64,000 bases of DNA from Litsea cubeba. Taxonomy: Eukaryota > Streptophyta > Magnoliopsida > Laurales > Lauraceae. Shown piece after piece: positions 1 to 12,800 of the stretch (positions are counted from its first letter, which is position 1; each line of letters begins with the position of its first letter). Where the stretch lies: contig CM022946.1 in NCBI GenBank assembly GCA_012931725.1, forward strand, positions 112,842,093-112,906,092, written 5' to 3'. The translations under genes and the position numbers were made by a program. Below the pieces are notes generated by a model. That model saw only the letters and a list, made by a program, of their open reading frames with translations. It ran no database searches and had not been told where the DNA came from.

Positions 1-22
1 GTCTCAACTTTGAGAAGATTAC

Positions 23-1724
23 CTAGAATAACTACAAATAGATGTACTTTGGGGTGGGGCGTGCAAGAAAAACCCCCCTCTTTGTTTTTGCATTTTCCCG
101 CTCCGCAAGGATAGGGGTCTCTTTCGCACTCATTAATATCTGCACAGTCAACAAAGAAGCGGAGAATGTGTTAGAAATGCCATAAAAACATTCAATCTAC
201 AGTGGAGTGTCTAAATGATATATAATATTAATTTTGAGCTGCTATATCTCATCCTCCTTATTCATGAACACTAAAACACTACAATATTCATTTTTGTTGT
301 GTTGTGGATTGTCTAGATTTTTGTAGTCAACAATTGAATTAGTTTAATTTGTTTTCATTTTGCACATATGAGAGCACCTTCCATCATTGTAGATTTTAGA
401 CATTTGAGTCTGAACTTGTAATTTATTCGAGCATGTTAAAAAACCTTCCAATATATTTCATAGATAAGCAACTAAATTTTGTTAAAGGAAGTTTCAAAAC
501 AGTTTATTTTTTTTCCTAATATCATGTCAAGATATTGTTAGATTAGAATTCTTTGTGAAAGTTGTTTAAGAAGTGTTTTATGTTCTAATAGAAATAGAAG
601 AGTAAAAGGTTATTTTAGTTTAAGCCAAGTAGGTTCTAATTTCTAAAAAAACAGCATAAAATAACATATTTTTTTAATTATATTTCTTCTAAAAAAACAT
701 GTTATTTGATGTTCATTTTTTTAAAATTCGCTTCTAACATTTATTTTTAACCACCATAATTATATAATCAATTCCTATATATTTTAATATTACAAATAAA
801 AACCCCCACTCCCCAACCAGGAAGAAAGAAAGAAGAAATCATTGTACCTTTGCATCCTCCTTCGAGATAAGGGTTCCCTTCATAACCCTCAGTGCAATTG
901 CAAAGGTAACCGGGACCATTCGTAGACTCATAGCAGATGCTATTCCAACTCTTACAAGCATACGCAGTCAAATTCTCTTTTGCCTGTAGGCACGTCTCAT
1001 TCCCAACGGCCCAATCAAGCACCAAAGGTACTTCTTTATCATTGCCTTGGTTATAACTACTGTACTGACTTCCATTAGAAAGATCGCTTATATTGAATTT
1101 AAACTGATCATCAGCGATTAGAAAGGCATAGCTGCAGGGATTAAAATCCAGCACACTAGTATGGTTTCTGGAGCTACCCACTTCGATATCAAAACTCTTG
1201 GCACCCGCAGGGATAGGGGTCTGGCAACACCCAATCCCAGAGCATATTCCATCGGTCACGCTCTCCTTGTCCCAACAGAAAGACATGCATCCACTTGTAA
1301 AATCGCGCTCAGAAGAGCCCAATATGAAAGCTACCGTGTCGCAACCGATTGCAGTGAATTTGTTGAGGGTGTTTGAGAAGGTGAGTGGTCCATCATTTCT
1401 GAGCGATTTCCTATAACCGGAGTTGTATGTGTTGCCCGACTCGTTGTAACAATCCGCAGCAACATGACTAGCGACTCTCATTTGGCCTTGTAACGTTATT
1501 TCCAGAACCTTATAGTCACCTCGAAATAGTTTTTGTTGGTTGTTATCAGTCAGGTTGCAGTCTAATTCGAATCCTTGTCTGCTACAACCTTCTTTGATGC
1601 CAAAGGGGTATGGAATGCTAACGTTACCACAAAAGTCTGTGTCTGGACAGTCGGGCTTCCTATCGAAAGCCGATACTGCAGCTGTGAGCAGCAGGAGCCC
1701 AAGCAGCATATGCCAACAACCCAT
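23..1724 (-). CDS. WAK: Wall-associated receptor kinase, copy A (exons 1-2; kinase exon beyond the left edge)
   Basis: Exon 1 is 848..1724 and exon 2 is 23..139; the kinase exon lies outside the window. Exon 1 starts at MGCWHMLL with a hydrophobic signal peptide (about residues 1-20), then a galacturonan-binding WAK domain (CGNVSIPYPFGIKEGC), many N-glycosylation sites and a Cys-rich EGF module (CNCTEGYEGNPY). The donor after GGATGCAAAG is GTACAA. Exon 2 begins with a calcium-binding EGF start (DINECERDPYPCGAGKC); both junctions are phase 1 and join in frame to give GCKDINEC, the usual WAK junction. Exon 2 ends in CTAG|GTAATC at the start of the membrane segment. WAKs sit in the plasma membrane and bind cell-wall pectin. 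The extracellular part is intact; whether the gene is functional depends on the missing exon. It is the tandem partner of copy B. Confidence 0.9.
140..847 (-). other. Intron 1 of WAK copy A
   Basis: AT-rich GT-AG intron of 708 bp with no gene. Its part around 460-570 matches intron 1 of copy B at about 9830-9920, so the introns were duplicated with the exons. Copy A lacks the hAT insertion seen in copy B. Confidence 0.8.
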
Positions 1725-3263
1725 TGTTTCCTTTCTCTCTATCTTGATGTGGATGGGGTAATGTTTATGAAATCCCTTTTATCAGTGCCATGGGCATTTT
1801 GAAAACTCCGATGGCCTCGTCGTATGCAAGGACAGCTGCCATCGTCAAAACCAAAGTCGGCAAAAGTGACAATCAATCAAAATCGGACATCCTGACCATT
1901 TTAATTTGACACCCAATCATTGGTGTGTGTGTGTGGGTAAGAGTAGTGCGCATTGTATGGACTTCTGCCTCGTAGAATCGAAGAATCTTGCTTAAAATCA
2001 ATCAATCCAGTTTATTGGCCAATGAGCAATGGTTTTTTTTTTTTTTTTTTTACTATTTAGTCAATATTATCCGTGTATATAAGCATCAGAGTCCATTCAA
2101 ATTTGAGTCGATCAGGCCTTTTTACACATGTATATGAGCCTTGGGGTTCCAGTTCAAATTTGAGTCTATGCCTTTTTTATTTTGGTTCAGGTCGACATTA
2201 TAGAAACTTGACTACGTATGGGTACAGGTCGTGGCGAAGACCTAAGTCAGGGTCAAGGTCTAGACAAGTGTCTTCTACTGCTAATTACTTTAGAAGACCT
2301 GAACATGACCCATTTAATGCCGGCCCTGTATCAATTTGGATTCTTGGATAGTCCAAAATAAAAGGAAGCACGAGGACAAAGGTTTTCGAAGTGTTGGCAA
2401 AAACAGAGTCCCTGGACTCCAACGTCCTTTTTTCTTTTTTGGTAAAAGTTGACTCCAAAGTATTGGAATGCCAGCTAGTCTTTGTAATCGAATGGAATTT
2501 CTTAATACTACATTGTATTTTATTATCCAGGAATTTCATGAAAAACCAAAAGGATTAGAAGTTCTAAATTTTCAAAGATGATTTCAGATCTTTTAAGATG
2601 CTGAAATTTTGCAAATTAACATAGCATTTGCAAATCTCAACGGATAACATATCACATAATGTTTAAAAAATTCCAACATAATAAAATTCGGTACAAAATT
2701 CTAATAAAGAAACAGGTTCTAAGATTCATTGGTTGTGCAGATGGGACCACATTGCTGAAGCCCTCATTGACTTGTTTTTGTTGGCCTAAAAGCCCTTCTT
2801 TTTCAGACCAACTAGCATTTCAGAATATTAGTGCAATAATGTTGTGAGCAGTTGTTAAATTTAGAACTAATTCAGCAGCTGTTAAATTTAGAAATTGTCT
2901 TCTCATTGCAAAACTTCTTATTATTAAGTATGTATTAAAGTCTAGCATTATTCTATTCAATTTAAGCCTTTGAGATGTACTTTACTTATTATATTAAATA
3001 AAAAAAATTATTAGAAAATTAAAAATAAAGGATAGTTTTGGAAAGAGTTTTTCAAGAGGGCATTTTTAAAAATTAAATAAATTTTTTGACCTCATGAGTT
3101 GGAAAGACATTCTCGAAAGTTGTTTGATGATGGTAGTGTTTGACGTGGAACGTCTGTATTAGAGGGAGGTAGGCGCTGCACTATAATAAAGTACAGTGAC
3201 GCTGTCTTGGAGCCCCGCCCCACTCTTAGTTGCTATTTATCAGACTTGGGCTACATTTACTAA
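1725..3263 (-). promoter_or_regulatory. 5' region of WAK copy A
   Basis: Upstream DNA of copy A on its coding strand. Blocks at about 1870-1930 and 2090-2310 match the upstream region of copy B (13319-14000), including shared text around the words cttctact and agacctgaac, so the tandem duplication included at least 600 bp of promoter. It holds a short GT repeat (1922-1936) and a T tract (2033-2052). I see no certain TATA box. The part from 2320 to 3263 holds nothing I recognise. Confidence 0.5.
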
Positions 3264-4519
3264 GGGGTCGTTTGTCCTTTACACATGGGATATTCAAATG
3301 ATGAATATTCAAATTTTAAGTATGTAACGTTTACACATGCATTTTTTTACAACGTTTGTCTAATAACACCATTTTTACATCATTTATATATGTGATTTAT
3401 TTTACCATATTTGTTTCAATGATATGTGTAAATATATTAAAAGATTTTGTAAATGATATTTATTATTTATTAAATTATAATATAATATAATGATTAAAAT
3501 AGGAGAAAAAATGTCCATTTTATATAAAAATTTTCATTTGCATTTTAGATCCTTCAAAAAGAGCATGTCTTTCAGCATGAAATATACTTTTCAAAAAAAT
3601 ACATTTCTATCAGTGATCACCTTCACAAAAATACATTCCAACATGTTTAGTTAATTAAATATAAATTTATATTTTGATGGTTAAGCAAGTAACATTATTA
3701 TTAATATTTTTATTAATTGATATTCAATTTAATATTAATCCTAATTCATTATTCAATTTGCATAAAACTTAACCCACGCATCTTGTAGGCTTTATGCTAA
3801 TATTTATTTTTGAATGATGTTATAATGCTATATAAAATACATTATTTCTTCTCTTTTACATTCATATATATATGTTTAAAGATTTTTAAAGTATTGCAAT
3901 AATAAATGACTTTAGAAAATTCATTGAGATATTGGAAGAAAACTAAAATAATAAGGTAATTAACTAGTTAAAAGTTGATATAGAAAAATCATTGAGATAT
4001 TTATCCTATAGATTGTCCCTTAAAATTTTTATTATCAATATGTATTTTGTCTTAGAGATTTTGTCCCTTAAAATCATTGGAGCCACTTTAATCTTCTAAT
4101 ATGTTTTTTATCTTATAAATCTTATCCCTTAAAATCATCTGTTTTGAGACCTCTTTTATTATTATTTTTCTAATGTGCTGGAGGGGGTTTCGAACCCATA
4201 ACCTCTTTCATGAAAATGCCCAAACTTTGAGACCTCTTTTATTATTATTTTTCTAATGCATTGGAGGGGGTTTAGAACCTACAACCTATTTAACGAAAAT
4301 GCCTTCAACACCAAACCGTCCGCCTCCAACAGGTATTCTTCGAAAGCGCACATCAACAGGTGTTCAAATCTTGGTGTAAGAATGAACTCATTTTCACACC
4401 ATTTATACATCTGGTTTACATGCAGGATGCATAAATAATTGTAGACAAACATGATTGATACATAAATATTACACATATTTACCATTTACATATGTAAATG
4501 GGTGTAGACAAACGACCCC
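3264..4519. mobile_element. PIF/Harbinger-type non-autonomous element, 1.26 kb
   Basis: The ends are inverted copies, GGGGTCGTTTGTC on the left and its complement GACAAACGACCCC on the right, and both are flanked by the 3-bp target duplication TAA (3261-3263 and 4520-4522). A TAA-type 3-bp duplication with GGG-starting ends is the mark of PIF/Harbinger elements. The interior is AT-rich, carries no transposase and contains an 83-bp tandem duplication, so the element would depend on a helper. Confidence 0.8.
4146..4311. repeat. 83-bp tandem duplication with a tRNA B-box-like core
   Basis: Two diverged copies begin at 4146 and 4229, both starting gagacctcttttattatt. Read on the minus strand each carries a core like GGGTTCGAAACCC, which resembles an RNA polymerase III B box, so the unit may derive from a tRNA-type SINE. 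I could not identify a convincing A box, so the origin stays open. Confidence 0.5.
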
Positions 4520-4544
4520 TAAATGCGTGAGGCTCGGGTAAGAC

Positions 4545-5600
4545 ATGTTTCGGGAGTACTGGACTCTAACTAATAAGCTAGGCACTTCCGACTTATGTTG
4601 GGTTTCGGCCAGATTTAGTTGTTTGTTTCAAAAGTAGGGTCGAGCCCAAATATTGCCTTAGCACAACCTATCCTAGCCACAAACACCGTAGGCACGTGAC
4701 CCATTTACAATTGAGTCCACCCAATGCTCCTCTCCTGTGTGGCATGCCACAAGTCCAAGATAACCGTTTGAATTGAAAAGGATAAAAGTAAAAGAAAAAA
4801 AAAAACAAAAAGAAGAAAGCCAGCTTCACATGCAAACAAGCATGGCCCATTTACAATTTTGTTTGTCATTTCTTTTAAAAAATTGTTTCTGAAATCTTTT
4901 AGATATAACAAAACGTCGAAACCATATTATCAAAATGGTGAAAACAGATTTTCAATACATACTCTATATTTTTTATTGTATATGTATTGTGTGTGTGAAA
5001 AACATGTGTCAAGCTAAATTCACTTTATTTACTTTTTGTCCCATTTACTTGATTTACTTATTCTATTTTTAATCTCTCTTTTAGCTCTTTTGATGCGAGC
5101 CGTTGGATTGAGTTAATTCAATGGCTGTAGAGCTTCTTTCTTTTAAAAAAATAATAAAGAAAAAGAGAATGAGTATTCAGTCTAGAGAGTGCGTAGAAAT
5201 TAATAAAAGAGGTAGGAGACCAAGAAAAATGGGAGGAAGAAAGCTTAGAAAACCTGTAACTTGTAAGTGGGTTGTTAGACATTCACTTGATAATTGGCAT
5301 GTAATCTCCAAAGAGAAAGCTTTGCGTTCTTTGCATTATTCTCTCATGGACGTAGGTTACAATATTGTGATGTAAATCTTGTGTCTTGTATGTTTTTTCT
5401 CTTGTTTTGCTTCTTTACATGATGGGAAGTTTAATATGTGTAGGTGTTGCATTTCCATGGCATTTGGTTGGTGATTAATGTTGGAGAATCACATTGTTAA
5501 GTGTTTGTAGAAATTCCCCAACAATATTTTTGGTGTCAAGCAGAGCTCATTAAAAAAAATTAGTATTAATTGCAATTGAAACCTTTTCATGTGGGCGAAT
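4545..5600. repeat. Dispersed local repeat, matched at 15.9-16.8 kb and 27.4-27.6 kb
   Basis: 4585-4765 matches 27410-27575 (shared text around cgtgacccatttacaatt and ccacccaatgct). 4820-4970 and 5520-5590 match 15945-15975 and 16640-16815 (shared text around attgtttctgaaatctttt and ggtgtcaagcagagctcatt). These look like remnants of one older segmental duplication broken up by insertions rather than a known transposon. Confidence 0.6.
5121..5375 (+). pseudogene. 84-codon ORF, possible FAR1-domain relic
   Basis: An ATG-to-TAA frame encodes a basic peptide with RRPRK and a stretch TCKWVVRHSLDNWHVISKEK. The order basic patch, Cys, KWVV, then an N-x-H pair and SKEKALRSL loosely resembles the end of a FAR1/FHY3 DNA-binding domain, which in plants often comes from transposase-derived genes. 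The Cys and His spacing is incomplete and there are no flanking exons. It sits inside repeated DNA, so I read it as a relic at most. It could also be a chance ORF. Confidence 0.25.
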
Positions 5601-6829
5601 TTTAAATCCATGATTTAAAAAAAATACTCCCACCTTGTTTTATCAAAAAGGAAAATTTTACGACAAAGTTATATCCAACCTAGGATTAATTGATCACGAC
5701 TAAAGTACATAATTTGAGATCATTTTTTTTTCTTATTTTGGTCAAGTCTAAACACTTATCGGCATGCATCTAGGTGGGCACAAGTAGCTAGACTGCATAT
5801 CAAATATATGATGAACAGTCAAGAACCGGGTGAGTTTGAACCTGAATTATCCACTTATAAAGGCCAACTACAGGGGTGGAATAGAGGGTCGGCAATGGGT
5901 GGCCATATTAGTCTATTATTAACATGAACCCTAAGATCGAGAACATCATGATAATCACATATAGGATTTGATCTTATATAGATTAAAAATTATCTCCAGA
6001 CATCCTGATGCAGAGAGCTTTCCGATCTTGCTGTCTGATGTTATTGTTGATTAATGATGAGATCCGTCCAAGAAGAGTTTAGGTGAATAATTTCGATTTC
6101 TCTCTCCTTGCCTATAAACCTTAATATGTTGAATTTCATGAGTGAGTCTTTGTGATGGAGGAAAGACTCTATTTTATAGGTGGAGAGATGACCGAATTTC
6201 CAATTAGGATTTCATTAGTTTTAATCTCAACCGTCCATCAAGGTAGAGAATATTATGGAATATATCTCATTAGGAAACCGTATTTGAGTAAAAGATAGCA
6301 TGTATCCTATGAAAACGGGATTCCTATAATGACCACAATTAGGGAAAGGTAATGACTTGTGGTCCAAGTAATGGACCTAAAAGTAATTTTCTTACATGCC
6401 ATGGGCTCCAAATTTTTCCAAAATTCTTTTTGGCCTTTTGTACAGCCTCCTCAAGGGTTTTTTTATTATCTAAACCCCCCAACCACAAAAATCTGCCCCA
6501 ATGAAAGAGTTACCAGTAAGTAACCAAGAGATGCGACGTAACACTACTTTGGCTACATGTTAATTAAGTAGGAAATGGGTATTGAAGAAATTAAGTTTAC
6601 ATGCTTTTAAATACACTGAGATTAATTTCTACAATATGAGATAGTTTCCTAGATGACAATTTTGAAATGCTGAAGTAGAAGTACACCCATTATGCAAGGA
6701 AATGACTTGAATCAAAATAAAAATAAAATGGGCTGAGTTCAACCCAATTCACACTTTTTTCCCTTCTTCTTTTCCATGTTGCAAATGACAGTAGCGTCGA
6801 ATGATGATGGGGAGTGTTGTGCTAAATCA
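5601..6829. other. 3' flank of WAK copy B; no gene seen
   Basis: AT-rich DNA between repeated sequence and the stop of copy B. About 6000-6480 reads like decayed retrotransposon or LTR sequence, but I found no TG...CA ends, primer site or coding frame. The 3' untranslated region of copy B must lie in the right part, on the minus strand. Confidence 0.4.
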
Positions 6830-9800
6830 TCACCGTCCCATCTCCAGCACTGACATGGTGTGGTTGGTCAAACTATCTTGCTCAATCACACTCCCATTCC
6901 CATTGTAACCTCCAGAGGTTTCACCGAGTAAGCTGTGTGTTTCTTCATGGTTCTTTTGGACCCAAGGATGCTCCACAGCCCTTCTCAACCCTTCTAGCTC
7001 CATTGCCACTTCCTTCATTGAAGGTCTCTCTTCTCCTTTAACTTTCAAGCATCTCTTGGCAAGTTCAGCAACTGTCACCAATTGATCCACACCACCTTCA
7101 TCCACGACCCTGTTCTCCAAAACTTGAAAAAGACGATGTTCTTTTAACGATGTGACAAAATACATAGACAGACTTCTCTCTTCTTGAGATCTATTCATGC
7201 AAATGGGCTTTTCACCTGTCAAAAGCTCTACCAAAACAACCCCAAAGCTATAGACGTCACTCTTCTCAGTTAATTGGCCTGTCTGAAAGTATTCTGGGTC
7301 CAAGTACCCTAAGGTCCCTTGCACTAGGGTAGTAATTTGTGTTTGATCCAAAGGCACTAATCTGGATGCTCCAAAATCAGACACTTTGGTCGTCAGATTC
7401 TCGTCTAAGAGGATGTTGGCAGACTTCACATCTCTGTGAAATATGGGAATTGATGCGGCAGAGTGCAAATAAGAAAGTGCTCCTGCGGTCTCTGAAGCAA
7501 TCCTTAGACGGTTCTCTAAAGATAGGGAAGATGAATGTGCTTCATCATGGATGTGATCCGAAAGGGTCCCATTAGAGATGAATTCATACACCAATAGTGG
7601 AACTTGTGTCTCCAAACAACATCCCAAGAGCTTCACTACATTTCTGTGATTAATTTGGGACAAGATGAATACCTCATTTATGAACTGTTCAATCTGGGTC
7701 TCATCAACAATTTTAGACTTCTTGATTGCAACGATTGTGTGGTCAGGTAAAATTCCCTTATATACAGTGCCATAGCCGCCTCGGCCAATAATTCGAGTCT
7801 CATGATACTTGTTTGTAGCCCTTTCTAGCTCTTCTGCACTGAATATTTTTGTTGTCGCACCAACCCTATGTGAAGTGATTTGTTGCTGCAGCAACAAACC
7901 TCCATTTTGCCGGAAGAACTTCTCTTTAAGTTGGAGGAGCTTTCTTTTCTTTAATCCCCAATACAACCAAGAGCCAACAATGAATACAAATAAGAGGCTT
8001 GAAACAGTTCCTGCATGGACACATGCAAAGATAAGAAGAGAATCTGAAAATTTTACGCCCATATTAATCCTTCTAAAACTCGATTCATCTGTGTAACTCA
8101 GAAAGGGTGTTCATTTAGTGATAGGCGAGTTTGACTTAATTTTTTTCAAGGCTCGGTTGGATCTGGTCAGCTGATGCCTTCATATTGCTTCAACTGGGGG
8201 TGAGTGAGTACTATTTAAGAGTGAGTTTTGAACTTTGTTGTTCAGAAATTATCAATGGCTTGCTTATAAAATTGTTAAGCCACTGCAGCCCCTCCATCAT
8301 TTATGGTTTATTCTTAAAAAAGGATCTCATATTATTTAACAACCTCAGAAGAAGGCCTCTACTTGACGCAGGTGATTTCTGGCGGTAATCTTTCCCTAAC
8401 TGCCATGTAATATCTAGAGAAGATATTCTCTGAAGTTTTTAATGAAGAAGCTATTTTACCCAATGTGATTCTTGACCTGCCTTGCGCTTAATGAAGTTTT
8501 TCCATGTAGGCCCCTAGTTTCTGGTATACTTAATTACCTGAAGTTCTATTTAGGCTCTTACATTTTAAATCTAATTCTAAAAGATTATCTAAAAGGACTT
8601 GGGGAAAGTCATTTTGTTGCCACAATCGATTGTAGGTTCATTAGTGTGAATATATAGGATACTCGGACTTGACCCTGTGTCTCGTCCCTGGATAAGTGAG
8701 GTGCCTCTACCACTGAGCTATCACATGTTCGGCAATTTTACCCTCCTTTTAAAAGATCTATTCAATTTGTATTTAGTTGTACTAGAAAGTTAATTTCTTT
8801 CGCCCATTTTAATTAAGGCTTGTCATTTTCATTTTAACTTAATATCAAAACTAGTTTTTAAGGGGTTTTTTTTTTTTTTTTTGGATTTTCATAAGTTAGA
8901 AACCTAGAAAGTCCAGCCAAAGACGCCCTAGCTTACAAGACAATATGAAAAATAGCTTATGGGATTAAATCACCATTAAAAGCTAACCAAAGTAATTAAC
9001 CCTGCAATCGTGAAACCAAAATTTTCTTTTCGCCGGCTGCTGTTCTGTTTTTTCCAGGGTGATTCGTTTTCATCAACTTTGGAAAGTGTCGTAAAAACAG
9101 GGGTAGTGGTACAATTTCAAATACTACAGCGCGTTTTTTTAGATTAAAACTAGAGGTGGAGGGCTATATATAAAATTCCATTTTTTTCACTTTTGCATTT
9201 CTTTTATATTTCACTCTGAATTGCTTAACAAGCTTAATTCCTATTTGAAAGGAGGACAAATTGGCGACTGACTCAACTTTGAGAATATTACCTAGAATGA
9301 CCACAATTAACTGCAACTTTGGCGTGCAAGAATAACTCCCTGGTTTGTTTTTGCATTTCCCCGCTCCACAAGGATAGGGGTCTCTTTTGCACTCATCAAT
9401 ATCTGCACGGTCAACACACAGAAGCAGATTAGAAAGAATGAATTAGATCGGCCACGAAAACATTTAATCTGCATTGGAGTGTAAAAAGGATATTTATTAA
9501 TTTTGAAGTGATCTATATAACCTCATCCTCATGTTTCATGAATAATAAAACACTACAATATCCACTTTTAGTTGTGTTGTGGATTGTCTAGATTTTTGAA
9601 GTTAATAATGAATAATTTGTTTTATTTTCATTTTGCACTTATAAGAGAACCTTCCCATCGTTGTAAATTTTTAAAACATTTGAACTTGTAATTCATTCGA
9701 ACATGTTAATTAAGACCCTTTCAATATTTTTTTGAAAATCTTTTTAATTTTGTTGGAAAACTTTTTTTAATTTTTTCTTGAAATTAAAGGTTTTTATTTT

Positions 9801-12800
9801 GGAAGTCTTTTTCTTTCTTTGGGGTAAGCAACTAAGTTTTTTGAGGGAATTTCTCAAAATAGTTTATTTTTTGTCCTAGCATCATGCTAAAATATTGTTA
9901 GATTAGGATTCTTTTCTTTATATGAGAAAGGGGTGCCTTTGGTGACAAGCTCCCACCTACATTTAAGTCCATGACCACCCAAGTCACCATATATCATAAA
10001 GGAAAATGTTGTGTAGGTAGTGGATTAGTTGGTAGAGGTGAAAGGGCTCGAGGAAAAAGGAGGAGGAAGGAGGAAGAAGAAAAAAATATATCACGGTAAA
10101 AAAATAAACAAAAAAGGGTCCCTAGGCCCAGTCCAGTGGATACCTCCAATGACTCTAATAAGGGAATTTTTTTGGTAAAATCTCTCTTTATATGTGATGA
10201 AGCTGAATCTGACCCAAAATTTTAGCTACAGCCCACACAGAAGAGAGGATACATACAGATATTTAAATAAATAATGGGTGGACGGCAATGAGTAGCCTCA
10301 CAAAGTTCTTGCGATCGAGCCCAGACCGAGAGATGTATAAGTCCCACTTGAACGATTAAGGTGGACATGGGACTGACAAGGGAAGGGTGAAGGTCACGAT
10401 GAATTACCCTCCCATTCCTGCTTGGTGTTGAGCTTTCTACTAAGTACGAACACACAATTGAAATTCAAGTTTTTTATCTCACCGTATTCTGTTATGAAGG
10501 TTATTTTAAGCCAGTCAGAATTATTCTAACCGTCAAGTGTTCTATGCTAAATGGATCTGCTTTAACACGAGAAATAACTGGGTGATCACTTAGATTTTCC
10601 TTGATAATTTATAAAATAAGCAGTGGTTTTGAATAGTGTAAACTTCAAAAAAGATGTACGCTAGCAGGGGCGGACCCACGTCTATTCACCTGGGTGCACC
10701 TGCACCCGGTAAATTTTGAAAATCCCTTTAGAGGGATATGGGGCATGCAACCGTGCCCCACTTAAAAATGCATCCTGCACCCCCAATTTAAAACCCATCG
10801 TTAACATGCACCCCCATCAAATCGAGAAATCCTCTTGTATATCTCCAACCCTTCTCCCTCAAATCGAAAATTCCCCCAAATCAATTGAAAACCCTTTTAT
10901 CTCTCCAACCCTTCTCCCTCTCCTCCACACCGCACCGGCACCCAGAGGTCCGTCCAGCCATGGCGACGGCGACCCAGAGGAGAAAATCAAAGACATTGAA
11001 AACGAGGTATCCTTTCTTTTCCACTTCTCTCATCCTTCTCTTTTTCCATCTTCAAACCTATCTTCTTCCAAAACCCTAATCTCGTTCTCTTCCTCTTCAT
11101 CTTCCTTTCTTGGAATCGGAAGCATACGAAGATCCGCTTCGAACTCTGGGTTCCGTCCAATCTATTCTTCTTTTTCTGGAGACTTAGGTTTCAATCCGAA
11201 TTCCGGGGCGGAGACCGGATCCAGGTCTGATTTTATACACTTTTGTCACTCTGCCTTTTTCCATGTGAAATCCATCATGTGCTTTTACTTGGTTTTCTCT
11301 TAGGTGCTGATGCGTTTTTTTTTTTTTTTTGGCGTTCGTGTGGATTTTGATTTGTGTATTTTATGAAGAAAACCGTTAGATTGGTTTTTTCTTTCCGCGA
11401 TTGGGATTTGCTATTCCTTGGCTTAAAAAAAAGGAATTGATGTGGATTTTGGTTTTATATATGTTTTGTTCTTGGTGATAACTGTAATTTCAAAGGTTTT
11501 GTTTTGATGATTGTGTGCATGTGGGTGGCTTTACTGATTTTGTAGAACCTGGATTATTATTATTTTTTTAGCTATTTTAGGGTTTGATTTGATTTTGATG
11601 TGAGTAAATTTAGTTTTGTTCATTGGATTTAATGATAAGGAATTGGTTAATAAGGTGGAAGGATTTGAATAAAGATGAGAAATTACATAAGCAAAATGAT
11701 AAGCTTGAACTCTATAGGAAAGGGTTTTAACTTCTTTTAAGTCAAGCGATTAGAAAATCTCCAAAATGATATGGAGTTTAAGTTTAGTGATCTTTTAAAG
11801 CAGGGGGATGATTTGGTCAAACTTGAACACCAGTTATTGCCATGGTGTGACAAAATTCTAATATCTGGAAGTAACCATAGAGGTCTTGTAGAGGATTAGG
11901 CAAACAAAGAGGACAAGTGCTTTTGTGGGGGGAAGCTAGTGGAGTCAAAAGATGTTGATGCTGCAAAGATAGTAGTTAGATCAGCGTTGTTTATGAAGTT
12001 TTACATTGGGCACCAAAGAGATGACAACAATACAAAAGAATAAGGGGTAACAAATGTTCAAGTTTCTTATGACAACCATGCAACGCTTTCAAAACATGTT
12101 GTATAGTTTATATATGACTTTTGATGAGAAAATGTAGTTGATATACTGAATATTTTATAATCATTTAAATACAATACATTTTTCTCTTTTTGTCATTATT
12201 AATTTGAAGAAAGTATCACAAAATAATATTTTTGGACTTTTTCAATTGCCATCATATCGCACCCCTCAAACGAAAATCCTGGGTCCGCCACTGTACGCTA
12301 GTGACGAGTTTTGCACTGGTGGCTTTAGAGAAGATAAGAGCAAAGAAGTCATGCTAATCTTTTTACTATATGGTTTCAATTTTAAGAGACGGTAGAGGAA
12401 AGAAGTCATTGTACCTTTACATCCTCCTTCTAGTTCTAGATAAGGGTTCCCTTCATAACCCTCAGAGCATTTGCATCGGTATCCAGGACCGTTGGTAGAA
12501 TTGTAGCATGTGCTCAAACCCTTACAAGCATAAGAAGTGAGATTCCCTTTTGCCTGTTCACATGTCTGGTTCCCAATGGCCCAATCAAGCACCAGAGGCA
12601 CTTTTTTACCTTTGCCTAGGTACCTCTCGTACCGACTTCCAGCAGAAAGATCGCTGATGTTGAATTTAAACTGATCATCATCAGCGATCAGAAAGGCAAA
12701 GCTGCAGGGATTAAAACCCAGCACACTAGTATGGTTGAAGAAGCTTCTCAATTCTAAATAGAACCTCGTGGCACCTTGAGGAATAGAGGTCTGGCAACAC

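Noticed and set aside
8655..8732. Functional tRNA gene
   Set aside because: A- and B-box text is present but no acceptor-stem pairing or proper cloverleaf; it fits a SINE head.
10716..11303. A 195-codon ORF as a host gene
   Set aside because: It lies inside the hAT element, is Ser/Pro/Leu-rich from CT-rich leader DNA and reads through an apparent splice donor.
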